The notes: generated from the sequence alone by a model not told the origin. Counted from the first letter of the stretch, positions 36,286 through 45,783 are shown. The stretch is DNA of 46,073 bases from Clostridiales bacterium (GCA_031270945.1 JAISWZ010000647.1:1-46073); one strand, 5' to 3'. Made by a program: numbers and translations.

Positions 36286-38175
36286 ATGAGAAAAATGTTC
36301 AAGCGCTTTATCGCAGTCGCATTGGCAGGAATGCTGCTCGCTTCCTCCGGGTGCTCAGGAGGCGCCGGAAACGGCGCGGCGGCTTACAAGTCAACATTCA
36401 TGCAGACAATAGAAACGCTGAACCCCTACTTGCTCACAGGCAACTACAGCTTTGTGGCCAACACCATTGACGGGCTGGTCGAAAATGACCGGTACGGCCA
36501 GTATGTGCCTTCCTTGGCGCAAAGCTGGACTTCAAACGATGACGATTCCGTGTGGACGTTCAAGCTTCGCGAAGGCTTGAAATGGGTAAACGACCTGGGG
36601 CAGCAAACCCGGTACCCGGTGACTGCCCATGACTTTGTTGAAGCGCTCCGGTATGTGTCCGATCCGGCTGTGGGCGCCAAGAACTTCAGCACGATACGCT
36701 CTGTCATCTCCGGGCTTTCGGATTACTACTTCGCTCTTGACGACATTGACAGCGGAGATGACACAACAAGGACAAGAGAAGACGTATATCCAACCTTTGA
36801 CACTGATGTTGGCGTAAAGGCCATTGACGACTACACCCTGGAATACACGCTGTCAGGATCCACCCCCTACTTCCTGTCCTACCTTGTAATAGAGCTGTTT
36901 CTGCCCTTGAACAAGGCTTTCCTTGACACTGTAGGCGAAAGCTACGGAACCGCCAAGGACAAGCTCCTATACAATGGGGGCTACTACATCTCGGACTGGG
37001 ATCGCGACAAGCAAGTGATCATGACCCAGAATCCGTATTATTGGGACAAGGAACACATAACAGTAAAGACCTTGGAGTACCAGAAAGTGGCTGACGAGGT
37101 GACAGGCCTGGAGCTGTTCCAGAGGGGCGAGATAACGTCAGCGACTCTTACAGCCGAGCAGTTCACGGCGCTAAAGGGCACTGACTGGGAAAAGAACATA
37201 TATCTTTCAGAGAAGAGCCCCTTGACCTACTGGTTCACCTTCAACTATCACTCTGACAACCCGGAATTCGCGGCGATGCTTCAAAATGTCAACTTCCGCA
37301 AAGCAATTCTGTACGCCATGGACAGGGTTACCCTATCGGCGCTGTGGGAGCCTGAGAATCCCGCGTTTTTCACCAGGAACACTATCATTCCTGAAGAGAC
37401 GATGTACAACAGCAAGGGCGTTGACTATACAGATCAACCAAACCTGAAGCCATTCAAGGATCAGATCCCTTATGATCCCGCAAAGGCCAAGGATTTCATG
37501 CTCAAGGCCATAGAAGAGTCCGTTGATCCAGACGGGACAATAAGAGGCGTTACCCCGGGATATGTGGACATGCTTCCGGTCACCGACTTCAACGTCGACG
37601 GCAAGCTTCCCATAGATCTGGTCTTCGTCTGCACCCAGGACGAGCTGGAGATCAAAAAGTCCCTGCTTTTCAGGGAGATGATGATTTCAGCCCTTGGCTC
37701 TGAAAACATCAACGTCATTCTTGGCTATTCCGTCAACAGCTTCAGCGAGGAAGTCTTCGAGCCCATGAACTTTGACCTGGTGGATGACTCCTACAGCTTC
37801 AGGTTCGCTGATCCCTCAGCCAACCTGGCCCGAATCACAACTGACGGAAGCATGAACGAGGGCGGCTATGACGTGCCCGAGTACGACGCCTTGGTAGAAA
37901 GGGCGCTTGCGGCGACAGACATTGACCAGCGCTACGAGCTGTTCTCTGAAGCCGAGAAGTACATGCTTGAAAACGTATATCTGATGCCATATCTTACAGG
38001 CGGCGGCTCTTACAACATGACCCACGAAGTGCCCTTCACGACCCCGCAAGGAGCTTTCGGGCTTTCCAAGTACAAGATGAAAGGCGCTATTATCCAAGAC
38101 ACTCCAATCACGGCTGCAGAGTATAGCCAGCGGAAAGAAGAGCTGGAAAAAGAAAAGGCCAGCATGCTGGGATAA
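36286..38175 (+). CDS. Peptide-binding lipoprotein of an Opp/Dpp-type importer
   Basis: About 629-residue family 5 solute-binding protein. A basic start and hydrophobic helix lead to the lipobox L-A-S-S-G-C, then the binding protein, which opens with M-Q-T-I-E-T-L-N-P-Y and has V-W-T-F-K-L-R-E-G-L-K-W, a family 5 hallmark. In-frame ATGs at 36274, 36286 and 36295 are all possible; 36286 is chosen as a compromise with AAAGGGG upstream. It is longer than standard OppA (about 540). First gene of the transporter; the family 1 repeat begins at its stop codon. Predicted ligand: beta-aspartyl or other short peptides, from context only. Confidence 0.88.
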   Translation: MRKMFKRFIAVALAGMLLASSGCSGGAGNGAAAYKSTFMQTIETLNPYLLTGNYSFVANTIDGLVENDRYGQYVPSLAQSWTSNDDDSVWTFKLREGLKWVNDLGQQTRYPVTAHDFVEALRYVSDPAVGAKNFSTIRSVISGLSDYYFALDDIDSGDDTTRTREDVYPTFDTDVGVKAIDDYTLEYTLSGSTPYFLSYLVIELFLPLNKAFLDTVGESYGTAKDKLLYNGGYYISDWDRDKQVIMTQNPYYWDKEHITVKTLEYQKVADEVTGLELFQRGEITSATLTAEQFTALKGTDWEKNIYLSEKSPLTYWFTFNYHSDNPEFAAMLQNVNFRKAILYAMDRVTLSALWEPENPAFFTRNTIIPEETMYNSKGVDYTDQPNLKPFKDQIPYDPAKAKDFMLKAIEESVDPDGTIRGVTPGYVDMLPVTDFNVDGKLPIDLVFVCTQDELEIKKSLLFREMMISALGSENINVILGYSVNSFSEEVFEPMNFDLVDDSYSFRFADPSANLARITTDGSMNEGGYDVPEYDALVERALAATDIDQRYELFSEAEKYMLENVYLMPYLTGGGSYNMTHEVPFTTPQGAFGLSKYKMKGAIIQDTPITAAEYSQRKEELEKEKASMLG

Positions 38176-38242
38176 GAGCATATCCCAAAATCAATCCGAG
38201 GCACCGAAAATCCGGTGCCTTAACGAAATTTTGGGATATGCG
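38175..38242. repeat. Palindromic repeat family 1, copy f, short form
   Basis: 68 bp: GAGCATATCCCAAAATC / AATTTTGGGATATGC with GGCACCG / CGGTGCC inside. Its first base is the last base of the oppA stop codon. Confidence 0.88.
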
Positions 38243-38282
38243 CGATCAGCCCGCCCAGGCAAGTCTGGGCGGGCTTGGTTTT

Positions 38283-38408
38283 GACGTATGCCGCTGCATT
38301 GGCGCATTTCGTGTTGTTACGGCGTATGCCGTGCCGCTTGGCGAATGCCGCGTTGCATTGGCAAATGTCATGTTGCGGCGTATGCAGCATTGCACTGGCG
38401 AATGCCAA
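38283..38408 (+). repeat. Degenerate tandem repeat before the permease
   Basis: Units such as CGGCGTATGCCG and GCATTGGCGAATGCC recur four to five times between copy f and the oppB ribosome binding site. Open frames crossing it (from 38288) are repeat-derived and not the gene start. Confidence 0.7.
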
Positions 38409-38419
38409 AGGAGGCTTGG

Positions 38420-39361
38420 ATGATCAAATACATTCTGCGCAGGGCCGCGCAATCTCTGGCCACCATTTGCCTAGTAATCTTCGCCGTCTTTATGCTCCTG
38501 CGGATGATGCCCAAGTCAGGGTACTTCACTCGCGAGGACTACATCAACATGGATGAAGGCATGCGGGAGTCATATCTAAGATCCCTTGGGGTCTTGGATC
38601 CTCCCCTTGTCCAGTTCAAGGATTTCATAGGCAAGCTTTTTCATGGCGATTTGGGCAGATCCATAACTGTTTACCCAAAAACGCCCGTATTGGACATACT
38701 CAAGGAGAAGATCCCGTATTCAGCCGCGTTCGGGCTGGCGGCTGAAATTCTTAGCATGACTGTAGGCATGGCCATGGGGCTTGTCATGTCAAGGGAAAAA
38801 GGGAGATGGCCTGACCGCTTGGGAACCGCTTACGCCGTAGGAGTTCGGGCTGTGCCAAGCCTTGTCTACCTGTTCCTGATCCAGATCTGGGTTTCAAAAC
38901 AGCTAAAGCTTCCGCTGCTTTATTACGGAAACAGGCCGAATTCCTGGATCCTGCCCCTGGTCTCAATGGCCTTGTCAAGCATAGCCTGGTATGCCATCTG
39001 GCTTCGCAGGTTCATGGTTGACGAAGAAAACAAGGAATACATCCAGTTTGCCAGGGTCAAGGGATTTTCGAAAAAGTACATTACCAAGCACCACATCTGG
39101 CGAAACGCGCTGGTTCCCATAGCCATCGGCCTACCCTCCGACTTTCTTCTCATTGTCTCAGGCTCCCTTGTCATAGAGAACCTCTACTCCATTCCAGGCA
39201 CTGGAGGGCTGCTTGTTGAAGCGATAAAGCGCATGGACAACAACCTGGTCCAGGCCCTTGTAATGCTTTACGCCACTCTTTCGGTCTTGGGCGTATTCCT
39301 TGGAGATCTCCTGGTCGTTCTGGTCGATCCCCGCATTAAGCTGTCCGGGAAGGAGGCTTAG
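38420..39361 (+). CDS. Peptide ABC permease (OppB/DppB type)
   Basis: 313-residue inner-membrane permease with the OppB N-terminus (M-I-K-Y-I-L-R-R-A-A-Q-S) and binding-protein-dependent loop near K-H-H-I-W-R-N-A-L-V-P, followed by E-N-L-Y-S-I-P-G-T-G-G, characteristic of OppB/DppB. ATG 38420 is fixed by AAAGGAGG 5 bases upstream; longer frames come from the upstream tandem repeat. oppC starts 1 base after its stop. Confidence 0.92.
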   Translation: MIKYILRRAAQSLATICLVIFAVFMLLRMMPKSGYFTREDYINMDEGMRESYLRSLGVLDPPLVQFKDFIGKLFHGDLGRSITVYPKTPVLDILKEKIPYSAAFGLAAEILSMTVGMAMGLVMSREKGRWPDRLGTAYAVGVRAVPSLVYLFLIQIWVSKQLKLPLLYYGNRPNSWILPLVSMALSSIAWYAIWLRRFMVDEENKEYIQFARVKGFSKKYITKHHIWRNALVPIAIGLPSDFLLIVSGSLVIENLYSIPGTGGLLVEAIKRMDNNLVQALVMLYATLSVLGVFLGDLLVVLVDPRIKLSGKEA

Positions 39362-39362
39362 C

Positions 39363-40292
39363 ATGTCAATTGATCTGCAAGAGCTGCCTGACGAATTGTT
39401 TGAGCCGCTGGAGCAAGATCCCGCCTCTTTGGAGATGACTGGCTTCTCAAACTACTCCTATTGGGGGTCAACCTTAAGGACATTTGCAAAGAGCAAGCTT
39501 TCGATTATACTGATATCCGTTATTGGGATCCTTGTTGCGTTCTCGTTCATCTACCCGATCTTCGGCACAGATCCCAACACTGTCTACCTGGACACAACGA
39601 AGTGGAACCAAAAGGCCAGCCTTGCGCATCCCTTTGGGACTGACGGACTGGGAAGGGACATTTTTTCCCGCACCTGGCACGGAACCAGGAATTCGCTCAT
39701 GCTAGCCATGGCCATAGCGCTGGTTGAGATCGGGGTTGGAACAATAGTTGGCGCCTTCTGGGGCTATATGAGAAACCTAGATCCGATCATGCTTGAGCTC
39801 TACAACATAATCACAAACATTCCATCTACAGTCTATCTCGTGCTAATGAGTTACATAATGCGTCCGAGCTTTGTCAGCCTTGTGATAGTGCTGGCGTCCA
39901 GGGGATGGATCTCAGAGGCGAAGTTCATGCGGAACAGGGTTTTGAGCATACGGGAAAGCGAGTACAACATCGCGTCCCAATGCCTAGGCGCTCCCATCTG
40001 GCGAATAGTGCTTAAGAACATCATTCCCTACATCATAAGCCTTGTGATCATGGAGACCGCGCTCACAGTCCCCTCTTCCATCGGCTCCGAAGTCTTTCTT
40101 GGATTTGTAGGATTGGGGCTTCCCATTGACACGATCAGCTTGGGAAACCTGGTGAACCAAGGCCGCTCCAACTTTCTCCTCTATCCCCAGCAGCTTCTTC
40201 TGCCAGCTGGAGTGCTTTGCGTTATAACAGTGTCCTTTTACATCGCGGGAAACCGCTTCGCTGACGCGTCAGATCCCAAGAACCATGTATAG
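39363..40292 (+). CDS. Peptide ABC permease (OppC/DppC type)
   Basis: 309-residue permease. An N-terminal cytoplasmic tail (D-L-Q-E-L-P-D-E-L-F-E-P-L) precedes the first helix; H-P-F-G-T-D-G-L-G-R-D-I-F-S is the OppC signature, and the final region (G-L-G-L-P-I) is typical. ATG 39363 has AAGGAGG upstream and follows the oppB stop directly. It pairs with OppB to form the peptide channel. Confidence 0.92.
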   Translation: MSIDLQELPDELFEPLEQDPASLEMTGFSNYSYWGSTLRTFAKSKLSIILISVIGILVAFSFIYPIFGTDPNTVYLDTTKWNQKASLAHPFGTDGLGRDIFSRTWHGTRNSLMLAMAIALVEIGVGTIVGAFWGYMRNLDPIMLELYNIITNIPSTVYLVLMSYIMRPSFVSLVIVLASRGWISEAKFMRNRVLSIRESEYNIASQCLGAPIWRIVLKNIIPYIISLVIMETALTVPSSIGSEVFLGFVGLGLPIDTISLGNLVNQGRSNFLLYPQQLLLPAGVLCVITVSFYIAGNRFADASDPKNHV

Positions 40293-40312
40293 CCGACTGG
40301 GGGTGAAGGCAA

Positions 40313-42280
40313 TTGGCCGAAACCATATTTCAAGCAAAAGACATAGTCATAAAGTTTAAGCTCAGAGACCGCGTTCTCACAGCCATCCGAGGCGCCTCTT
40401 TCGATCTCAAGAAAGGCGAAACCCTAGCTCTTGTAGGCGAAAGCGGATCTGGGAAAAGCGTTTTCACCAAGTCCTTTATCGGGATGCTGGACAAGAACGG
40501 CTGGATCGAAAGCGGAGAGCTTCTCTACGGCGGAATGGATCTGGCCACCTTCAAGCAGGAGAAGGAATGGCTGAAGATCAGGGGAAAGCGCATCGTCATG
40601 GTGTTCCAGGATCCCATGACCTCCTTGAATCCTCTGAAGACCATAGGCGAGCAGATACGAGAGGCGATTGCCTGGCACCACGGCAAAGAATCTTTTAAAA
40701 CAGACAAACAGGCTTTTAGATCCGAAGCCATGAAGATCTTGAACCAGGTAGGCATCTCTGAAACCCGCTATTTCCAGTATCCTCACGAGTTCTCTGGCGG
40801 CATGCGCCAGAGGGTCGTAATAGCGGCCGCCATTGCCTGCAAGCCGGAGATTCTTGTATGCGATGAGCCAACCACAGCGCTTGACGTGACTATCCAGGCC
40901 CAAATCTTGCAACTTATCCAAAAGCTTCAGAAAGAGCTTGGCATGACTGTCATTTATATCACGCATGACCTGGGAGTGGTAGCCGCAGTGGCGGACAGGG
41001 TCGCTGTCATGTATGCCGGCCAGATAGTGGAGTACGGAGATCTGGAAGAGATATTCAAAAGCCCCAGGCATCCGTACACCAAAGCTCTGCTTCAGTCTTT
41101 GCCCCAGCTAGGCGTAAAAGGCCAGCCGCTCAAAAGCATCCAAGGCACACCGCCAAACCTTTACCACGACATAACAGGAGACGCTTTCGCGCCAAGAAAC
41201 CCTGACGCCATGCGCATAGACGCCATGCATGAGCCTCCAATGTTCAAAGTGTCAGAAACCCATTACGCAAAGACTTGGACGCTTCATGAAAAGGCGGCAG
41301 GACGCCTTTCAAAATCCTGCGAAACCCAGCCTTCAGCGAAGACTTTGAGTGCTCCAACAAACGAAGTCCTGCTTTCTGTCAAGAATCTAAGCGTATGCTA
41401 CAAGCTGGGCAGGAAACGGATGTTTGCCGTCAGCGACGTATCCTTTGACATCATGAAAGGCGAGACTTTTTCTCTTGTTGGCGAAAGCGGTTCCGGAAAG
41501 ACAACCATAGGCCGGGCTATCATGAAAATTGTTCCAACGCATTCCGGCGAAATCCTGTTTCAAGGAAAATCCGTAAACCGCCGCATGAGCGGAGCAGAGC
41601 TTAGGCAATTTCGCCAGCAAGCCCAGATGATCTTCCAAGATCCAATCGCCTCCCTCAATGAGAGGGCAAAGGTTGACTATATCGTATCCGAGGGCTTGTC
41701 CAGCCTGCATTTGTGCAATAGCGAGGCGGAGCGCCAAAGCAAGGTCAAAAAAGCCATGGAAGAGGTTGGCCTGCATTACGAGTTTGTCAGCCGCTTCCCG
41801 CATGAGTTCTCCGGAGGCCAAAGGCAGCGAATAGGCATAGCCCGCTCGCTTGTGATGGATCCCGGATTTGTCATAGCGGATGAGCCCATATCATCCCTTG
41901 ACGTATCTATCAGAGCTCAGATCATAAACCTGCTTAACGACCTGAAAAGAGAGCGTGGGCTGACATACCTCTTCATAGCTCATGACCTTTCAGTGGTAAA
42001 ATTCATATCAGACCGCGTGGCGGTCATATACCAAGGAAAGATCGTAGAGCTCGCAAACAGCGATGACTTGTTCAAAAACCCTCTGCACCCTTACACCAAG
42101 TCCCTGCTGTCAGCTGTCCCAAACCCGGATCCGGACGTTGCAAGGCTTAAGTCCTTTGAAAAGTACGATCCGTCAATGCACGCTTACGCGACAGACAAGC
42201 CCAGCTGGTCAAAAGTCGCAGAGGGGCACTTTGTTTGGGCGAACGAACGGGAGCTTGAAGGGTACAAAAGATTGGTTTAG
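40313..42280 (+). CDS. Fused peptide ABC ATPase (OppD-OppF)
   Basis: 655 residues containing both ATPases of a peptide importer in one chain. Domain 1: [27 protein letters not shown], then the oligopeptide C-region [10 protein letters not shown]. Domain 2 (from about 345): [27 protein letters not shown] and H-P-Y-T-K-S-L-L. The four Cys that usually follow H-P-Y-T in OppD/DppD (G-C-P-F-x-P-R-C-P...C...C) read D, N, D and T here, so no iron-sulfur site can form. Start is TTG 40313 after GGGGGTGA. All motor motifs are intact in both halves. Confidence 0.92.
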   Translation: MAETIFQAKDIVIKFKLRDRVLTAIRGASFDLKKGETLALVGESGSGKSVFTKSFIGMLDKNGWIESGELLYGGMDLATFKQEKEWLKIRGKRIVMVFQDPMTSLNPLKTIGEQIREAIAWHHGKESFKTDKQAFRSEAMKILNQVGISETRYFQYPHEFSGGMRQRVVIAAAIACKPEILVCDEPTTALDVTIQAQILQLIQKLQKELGMTVIYITHDLGVVAAVADRVAVMYAGQIVEYGDLEEIFKSPRHPYTKALLQSLPQLGVKGQPLKSIQGTPPNLYHDITGDAFAPRNPDAMRIDAMHEPPMFKVSETHYAKTWTLHEKAAGRLSKSCETQPSAKTLSAPTNEVLLSVKNLSVCYKLGRKRMFAVSDVSFDIMKGETFSLVGESGSGKTTIGRAIMKIVPTHSGEILFQGKSVNRRMSGAELRQFRQQAQMIFQDPIASLNERAKVDYIVSEGLSSLHLCNSEAERQSKVKKAMEEVGLHYEFVSRFPHEFSGGQRQRIGIARSLVMDPGFVIADEPISSLDVSIRAQIINLLNDLKRERGLTYLFIAHDLSVVKFISDRVAVIYQGKIVELANSDDLFKNPLHPYTKSLLSAVPNPDPDVARLKSFEKYDPSMHAYATDKPSWSKVAEGHFVWANERELEGYKRLV

Positions 42281-42398
42281 GGCAGATACCCAAAAGGCCT
42301 TGCTTCGAGGCTCAGGGCGCTAAATCCTGGCCTTTAATAATAAAAGTTTTCAAAGACTCCTTACGCTGGCCGTAATTCAAACCCCAGCTTTCCTTGCC

Positions 42399-42431
42399 AA
42401 AAAGCCCCGGATGCCGACAGGCATCCGGGGC
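42399..42431 (-). terminator. Terminator in minus-strand orientation
   Basis: GCCCCGGATGCC (42404-42415) and GGCATCCGGGGC (42420-42431) form a perfect 12-pair stem. The run of five A lies on the left, so the U-tract exists only for minus-strand transcripts, yet no minus-strand gene is found nearby. Plus-strand reading could still pause or stabilise the opp mRNA 3' end. Confidence 0.6.
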
Positions 42432-42493
42432 ACTAAGTTTGGTTTTATCACACATGCCAAGGCAGAGCCTTGGCGCGAGAGGTGTTTTATAGC

Positions 42494-43690
42494 ATGAGCA
42501 AAGGGACTCTTGTCATAGCTGGCGGGGCTCTTGGCGAGCAAACCGAGCGCATTCACAGGCGATTCTTGGACGAGGCCGGGCCTGGCGCCAAGCTTGCCAT
42601 AATACCGTCAGCTGGAGGAGAAGGGGCTGAAGAAAACAGCGCTTTCACTGTAAAGCTTTGGGAAAGCCTTGGCGTTAGCCCGGGCAACATTGTTTGTCTT
42701 CCTGTGCCCGGCAGGCCGGGTGACAGGGACGATTCGGAGCTCGTCTGCGATAGCCCGGAGTTTGCCGCTCTGCTTGATGGAGCAAGCGGGGCCTGGTTTA
42801 CTGGCGGCGATCAGTTTTACATATGGAAGGAATTCGTAAAACCCAACTGCCATGACACATTGGCTTTGCGAAGACTGAGGGAAATCCTTAATAAAGGAGG
42901 CGTAATGGGCGGAGTCAGCGCTGGCGCGGCTATCATGAGCAGCATCATGATTGGTGACGGAACAAGCGCAACCGCCTTGCATTATCCGGCCATATTCGGT
43001 TATGATGGATACTGGGACAAGCGGCATGACAGCTTTCCAAGGCTTCGCATAACCCAAGGCCTGGGGTTCTTTCCGCTTGGCGTGATAGATCAGCACTTTG
43101 ACGCCAGGCCCAGGCTGTTCAGGCTGGTGGAGTCCGTCTTCCTGTCAGGCGACAGGCGGGGCTGGGGTTTTGGCGTAGCCGAGGAAACCGCCCTGATCTA
43201 CAGCTTCCCGAACAAGACAATATCTGTCATTGGAGCTGGCGGGGTCTATGCTGTAGACGCAAGAAAGGCGTTTCGCATGGACATCGGAAAGCAGATCTGC
43301 CATGACGACCTGGTATTGCATCTTTTAAACGAAGGCGATTCCTACAATACGGAAACCGAAGAATTCTTGTTCAAGAACTCAGGACAGGCTTGCGAGGAAT
43401 TTGAGCTTAACCGCGACACCCTGGCTGGCGAGCTGCCGCATACTCGGGGCTTTGGCTCTTTTATCATGGATCACGTAGTCTTGAACAAAGACGAAGCCCT
43501 GAAGCTCGAAAACGGGATGCGGTACGTCCAAGGCTTCATGGCATGCGAAGCCAACGGCCAGCTTTGGGGCCATGAGCTGAAGTACTTCAAGACCCCGCTA
43601 TCAAAGGCATACAGGGAGAGCGGCACAAAGGTCTCGTTCTGCCATGTCGGACTTGCGACAGCCCCGTACTCCATCACGCCAGCGCTATAA
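42494..43690 (+). CDS. Cyanophycinase-like peptidase, family S51
   Basis: 398 residues. Cyanophycinase cuts cyanophycin (poly-Asp with Arg side chains) to beta-Asp-Arg dipeptides. The family core is clear: V-I-A-G-G-A-L-G, W-F-T-G-G-D-Q, nucleophile elbow G-G-V-S-A-G-A-A with S142, H201 in I-D-Q-H-F-D-A-R-P-R and E230 in G-V-A-E-E-T-A, corresponding to the Ser/His/Glu triad of CphB. It has no signal peptide, so it is cytosolic. CphB is about 270 residues; here an extra C-terminal region of about 120 residues follows. ATG 42494 has GAGAGGTG about 9 bases upstream. A related S51 enzyme for other beta-aspartyl peptides is the main alternative. Confidence 0.85.
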   Translation: MSKGTLVIAGGALGEQTERIHRRFLDEAGPGAKLAIIPSAGGEGAEENSAFTVKLWESLGVSPGNIVCLPVPGRPGDRDDSELVCDSPEFAALLDGASGAWFTGGDQFYIWKEFVKPNCHDTLALRRLREILNKGGVMGGVSAGAAIMSSIMIGDGTSATALHYPAIFGYDGYWDKRHDSFPRLRITQGLGFFPLGVIDQHFDARPRLFRLVESVFLSGDRRGWGFGVAEETALIYSFPNKTISVIGAGGVYAVDARKAFRMDIGKQICHDDLVLHLLNEGDSYNTETEEFLFKNSGQACEEFELNRDTLAGELPHTRGFGSFIMDHVVLNKDEALKLENGMRYVQGFMACEANGQLWGHELKYFKTPLSKAYRESGTKVSFCHVGLATAPYSITPAL

Positions 43691-43707
43691 ATATTTTTCC
43701 ATTAAGG

Positions 43708-44805
43708 ATGATCAACTTGGATAACGAAAAACGCTATCAGCTTCTAGAAAAGCTGTCTAACGCCTTTGGCGCTCCCTGCTTCGAAGAAGAGGTGCACAAT
43801 GCCGCAAAGGAGTTTGTCAAGGATTTCGCTGACACTTCAAGCGACAGCCTCTTCAACCTGTACATCAAGCTTAAGAAAAACACCGGGGACAAGCCGGTTC
43901 TACTGCTTGACGCCCATTCAGACGAAGTGGCGTTCATGGCTCAGTCCTTTTTGCCAAATGGGCTAATAAAATTTGTCGCTGTGGGCTCATGGGTCGTCAC
44001 AGCGCTTCCCTCGCAAACGCTGAGAATCAGATGCCACGGGGGAAAGTACATCACTGGGGTTATCACCACAAAGCCCGTTCACTTCGCGACAGCAGAGGAC
44101 AAGGAACCTCAGGCCATTGAAAAGCTGACAGTTGATGTCGGGGCGTCCCGCCTGGATGAGCTCTACACAGTCTTTAACATTTCGCCAGGAGTTCCAATGG
44201 TTCCAGCCGTAAGCATGGAGAGAACGAAAAACGGGCTGGCCTTCGGCAAGGCGTTTGACTGCAGAGTCGGCTGCTGCGCTTTGCTTGATGCGATGGAGCA
44301 GCTTTCAAAGCTGGATCTGCCTGTGGACGTGATAGGTGTTCTCAGCTCCCAGGAAGAAGTGGGAGGCAGAGGGGCGGGACTTGCCGCCAGGAGAGTACAT
44401 CCCGATATTGCCCTTGTCTTTGAAGGCTCTCCTGCTGACGACAGCTTCACCCCTGAATGGGAAGCGCAATGCGCCATCAACAAGGGCGTTCAGCTCAGGC
44501 ACATAGACAGGACCGCCATCGCCCATCCAGGAATGATAAGCCTTGCAAAGGAAGTCGCAACATCCAAAGGCATCAAGTTCCAGGAAGCGGTCAGGCGAGG
44601 CGGCGGGACAAACTCCGCCCATTACACAAACCTGGGAGTGCCCAACATTGTTCTTGGAGTGCCTGTTCGCTACGCTCATTCCCATTACGGCTTCACAAGC
44701 CTTGACGACTGCAAGGCAACTTCCGATTTGGCTGTTGCGCTGGCACCGCTTCTTTCGCCAGATGTCATACAGGGCTTCCGGGACGGGAATAGGGGTAGTT
44801 GGTAG
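43708..44805 (+). CDS. M42-family metallo-aminopeptidase
   Basis: About 365 residues of the PepA/FrvX-type cobalt/zinc aminopeptidases, which form cytosolic dodecamers and trim peptides. Motifs: D-A-H-S-D-E-V with the metal His and catalytic Asp, F-D-C-R-V-G with bridging Asp, S-S-Q-E-E-V-G-G-R-G with the catalytic and metal Glu pair, and Y-A-H-S-H-Y-G with the last metal His. Either ATG 43708 or TTG 43717 is used; AAGGATGATC just before the TTG makes it the better candidate. It follows the cyanophycinase-like gene by 17 bases and is probably cotranscribed. It could degrade imported peptides in general. Confidence 0.9.
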   Translation: MINLDNEKRYQLLEKLSNAFGAPCFEEEVHNAAKEFVKDFADTSSDSLFNLYIKLKKNTGDKPVLLLDAHSDEVAFMAQSFLPNGLIKFVAVGSWVVTALPSQTLRIRCHGGKYITGVITTKPVHFATAEDKEPQAIEKLTVDVGASRLDELYTVFNISPGVPMVPAVSMERTKNGLAFGKAFDCRVGCCALLDAMEQLSKLDLPVDVIGVLSSQEEVGGRGAGLAARRVHPDIALVFEGSPADDSFTPEWEAQCAINKGVQLRHIDRTAIAHPGMISLAKEVATSKGIKFQEAVRRGGGTNSAHYTNLGVPNIVLGVPVRYAHSHYGFTSLDDCKATSDLAVALAPLLSPDVIQGFRDGNRGSW

Positions 44806-44826
44806 AAAGCTAGACACATGCCAAAC

Positions 44827-44853
44827 GATATCCCAAGGAATTTTGGGATATGC
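44827..44853. repeat. Palindromic repeat family 1, minimal copy
   Basis: GATATCCCAAGG joined directly to AATTTTGGGATATGC: only the terminal inverted repeat remains. Between the M42 gene and the broken aspartoacylase-like gene. Confidence 0.75.
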
Positions 44854-44919
44854 ACTTAATTGCCCCAAAAAATCCCTTTGAATAACGCAAAAAGAGCCGC
44901 TTCCAAATCAGGTGAATAT

Positions 44920-45783
44920 ATGAATATTAAAGAAATCTCTATCCCAAATGATCCAAGCAAAATAAAAATCTTTGATTTTGGCCTTGGAGAGCCCAGTGTC
45001 TGCTTCACTGGCGGAATTCACGGCAATGAGGCCACAGGCATTTAAGTTTGCGAGAGCCTGATTGAGCGCCTTTCAAGCATGAAACTCATAAAAGGCTCAG
45101 TCCGCGTTATTCCCAGATGCAACCCGCAAGCGTTCATTGCGCTCTCCAGAAAGAACCCTCAAGACAATGTTGACATGAACCGGATCTTCCCTGGATCAGA
45201 CAGCGGCACCCCCACCTTTGCAACCGCCCATGCCATCTGGCAGGAGACAAGCGGCTTTGGCACACTCATTGACATCCATTGCTGCGGTTACTATGGACTG
45301 CCTTACCTGCTGGCAACATTTAGCGATCATCCACCAATTCTGGATCTGGCTAACTCCATAAGCTTCCCCTATTTAATTAAGTCCCAAGGGCTGCGAGGGC
45401 AGCTTTTCATTGAAGCTTGCAGGCGAGGCCAGCGGTCGCTGCTAATCGAGATCCCCAACGGCCCCTCGAACGGATGCCTGAACCTTGCCATAGGAAATCT
45501 TTGCATAGATTCCCTCCTCAATTTCCTTCGCAGAGAGGGCATGCTTAAAGGGAACTATATTCACAATCCGCCAGAGGCTTTCACTGTTCAGACAGATGTT
45601 GCCGTTTCTGAGAGCGGCTTGTGGCTTCCTGAAGTTGCGCTTGGGAATGCCGCAAAAAAGTCGCAGACGCTTGGGCATCTAAACGGAAAGCCTGTACTAA
45701 GCCCAGTTGATGGAAAGGTTCACTTGATTTTGCCAGCCGCGTATGTGTCAGAGGGAAGAGAAGTGGCCGCGATTTGGAGCTAG
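44920..45783 (+). pseudogene. Aspartoacylase/succinylglutamate desuccinylase-like, in-frame stop
   Basis: A zinc carboxypeptidase-like (M14) deacylase of 287 residues, with TAA at 45043-45045 replacing one codon; the frame is otherwise intact from ATG 44920 (AGGTGA upstream) to TAG 45783. The zinc motif G-G-I-H-G-N-E (H34, E37) lies before the stop, and R-C-N-P-Q-A-F, D-M-N-R-I-F-P and I-D-I-H-C-C with the third zinc His lie after it. The position after G-I is often aromatic in the family, so TAC or TAT to TAA is a simple change. Unless the stop is read through or a sequencing error, no active enzyme results. Substrates of the family are N-acyl-aspartate or succinyl-amino acids, which fits the aspartate theme. 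Confidence 0.85.

Noticed and set aside
38288..38419. 44-codon N-terminal extension of the OppB-type permease
   Set aside because: Encoded by a degenerate tandem repeat; the consensus ribosome site at 38406-38413 fixes the start at 38420.
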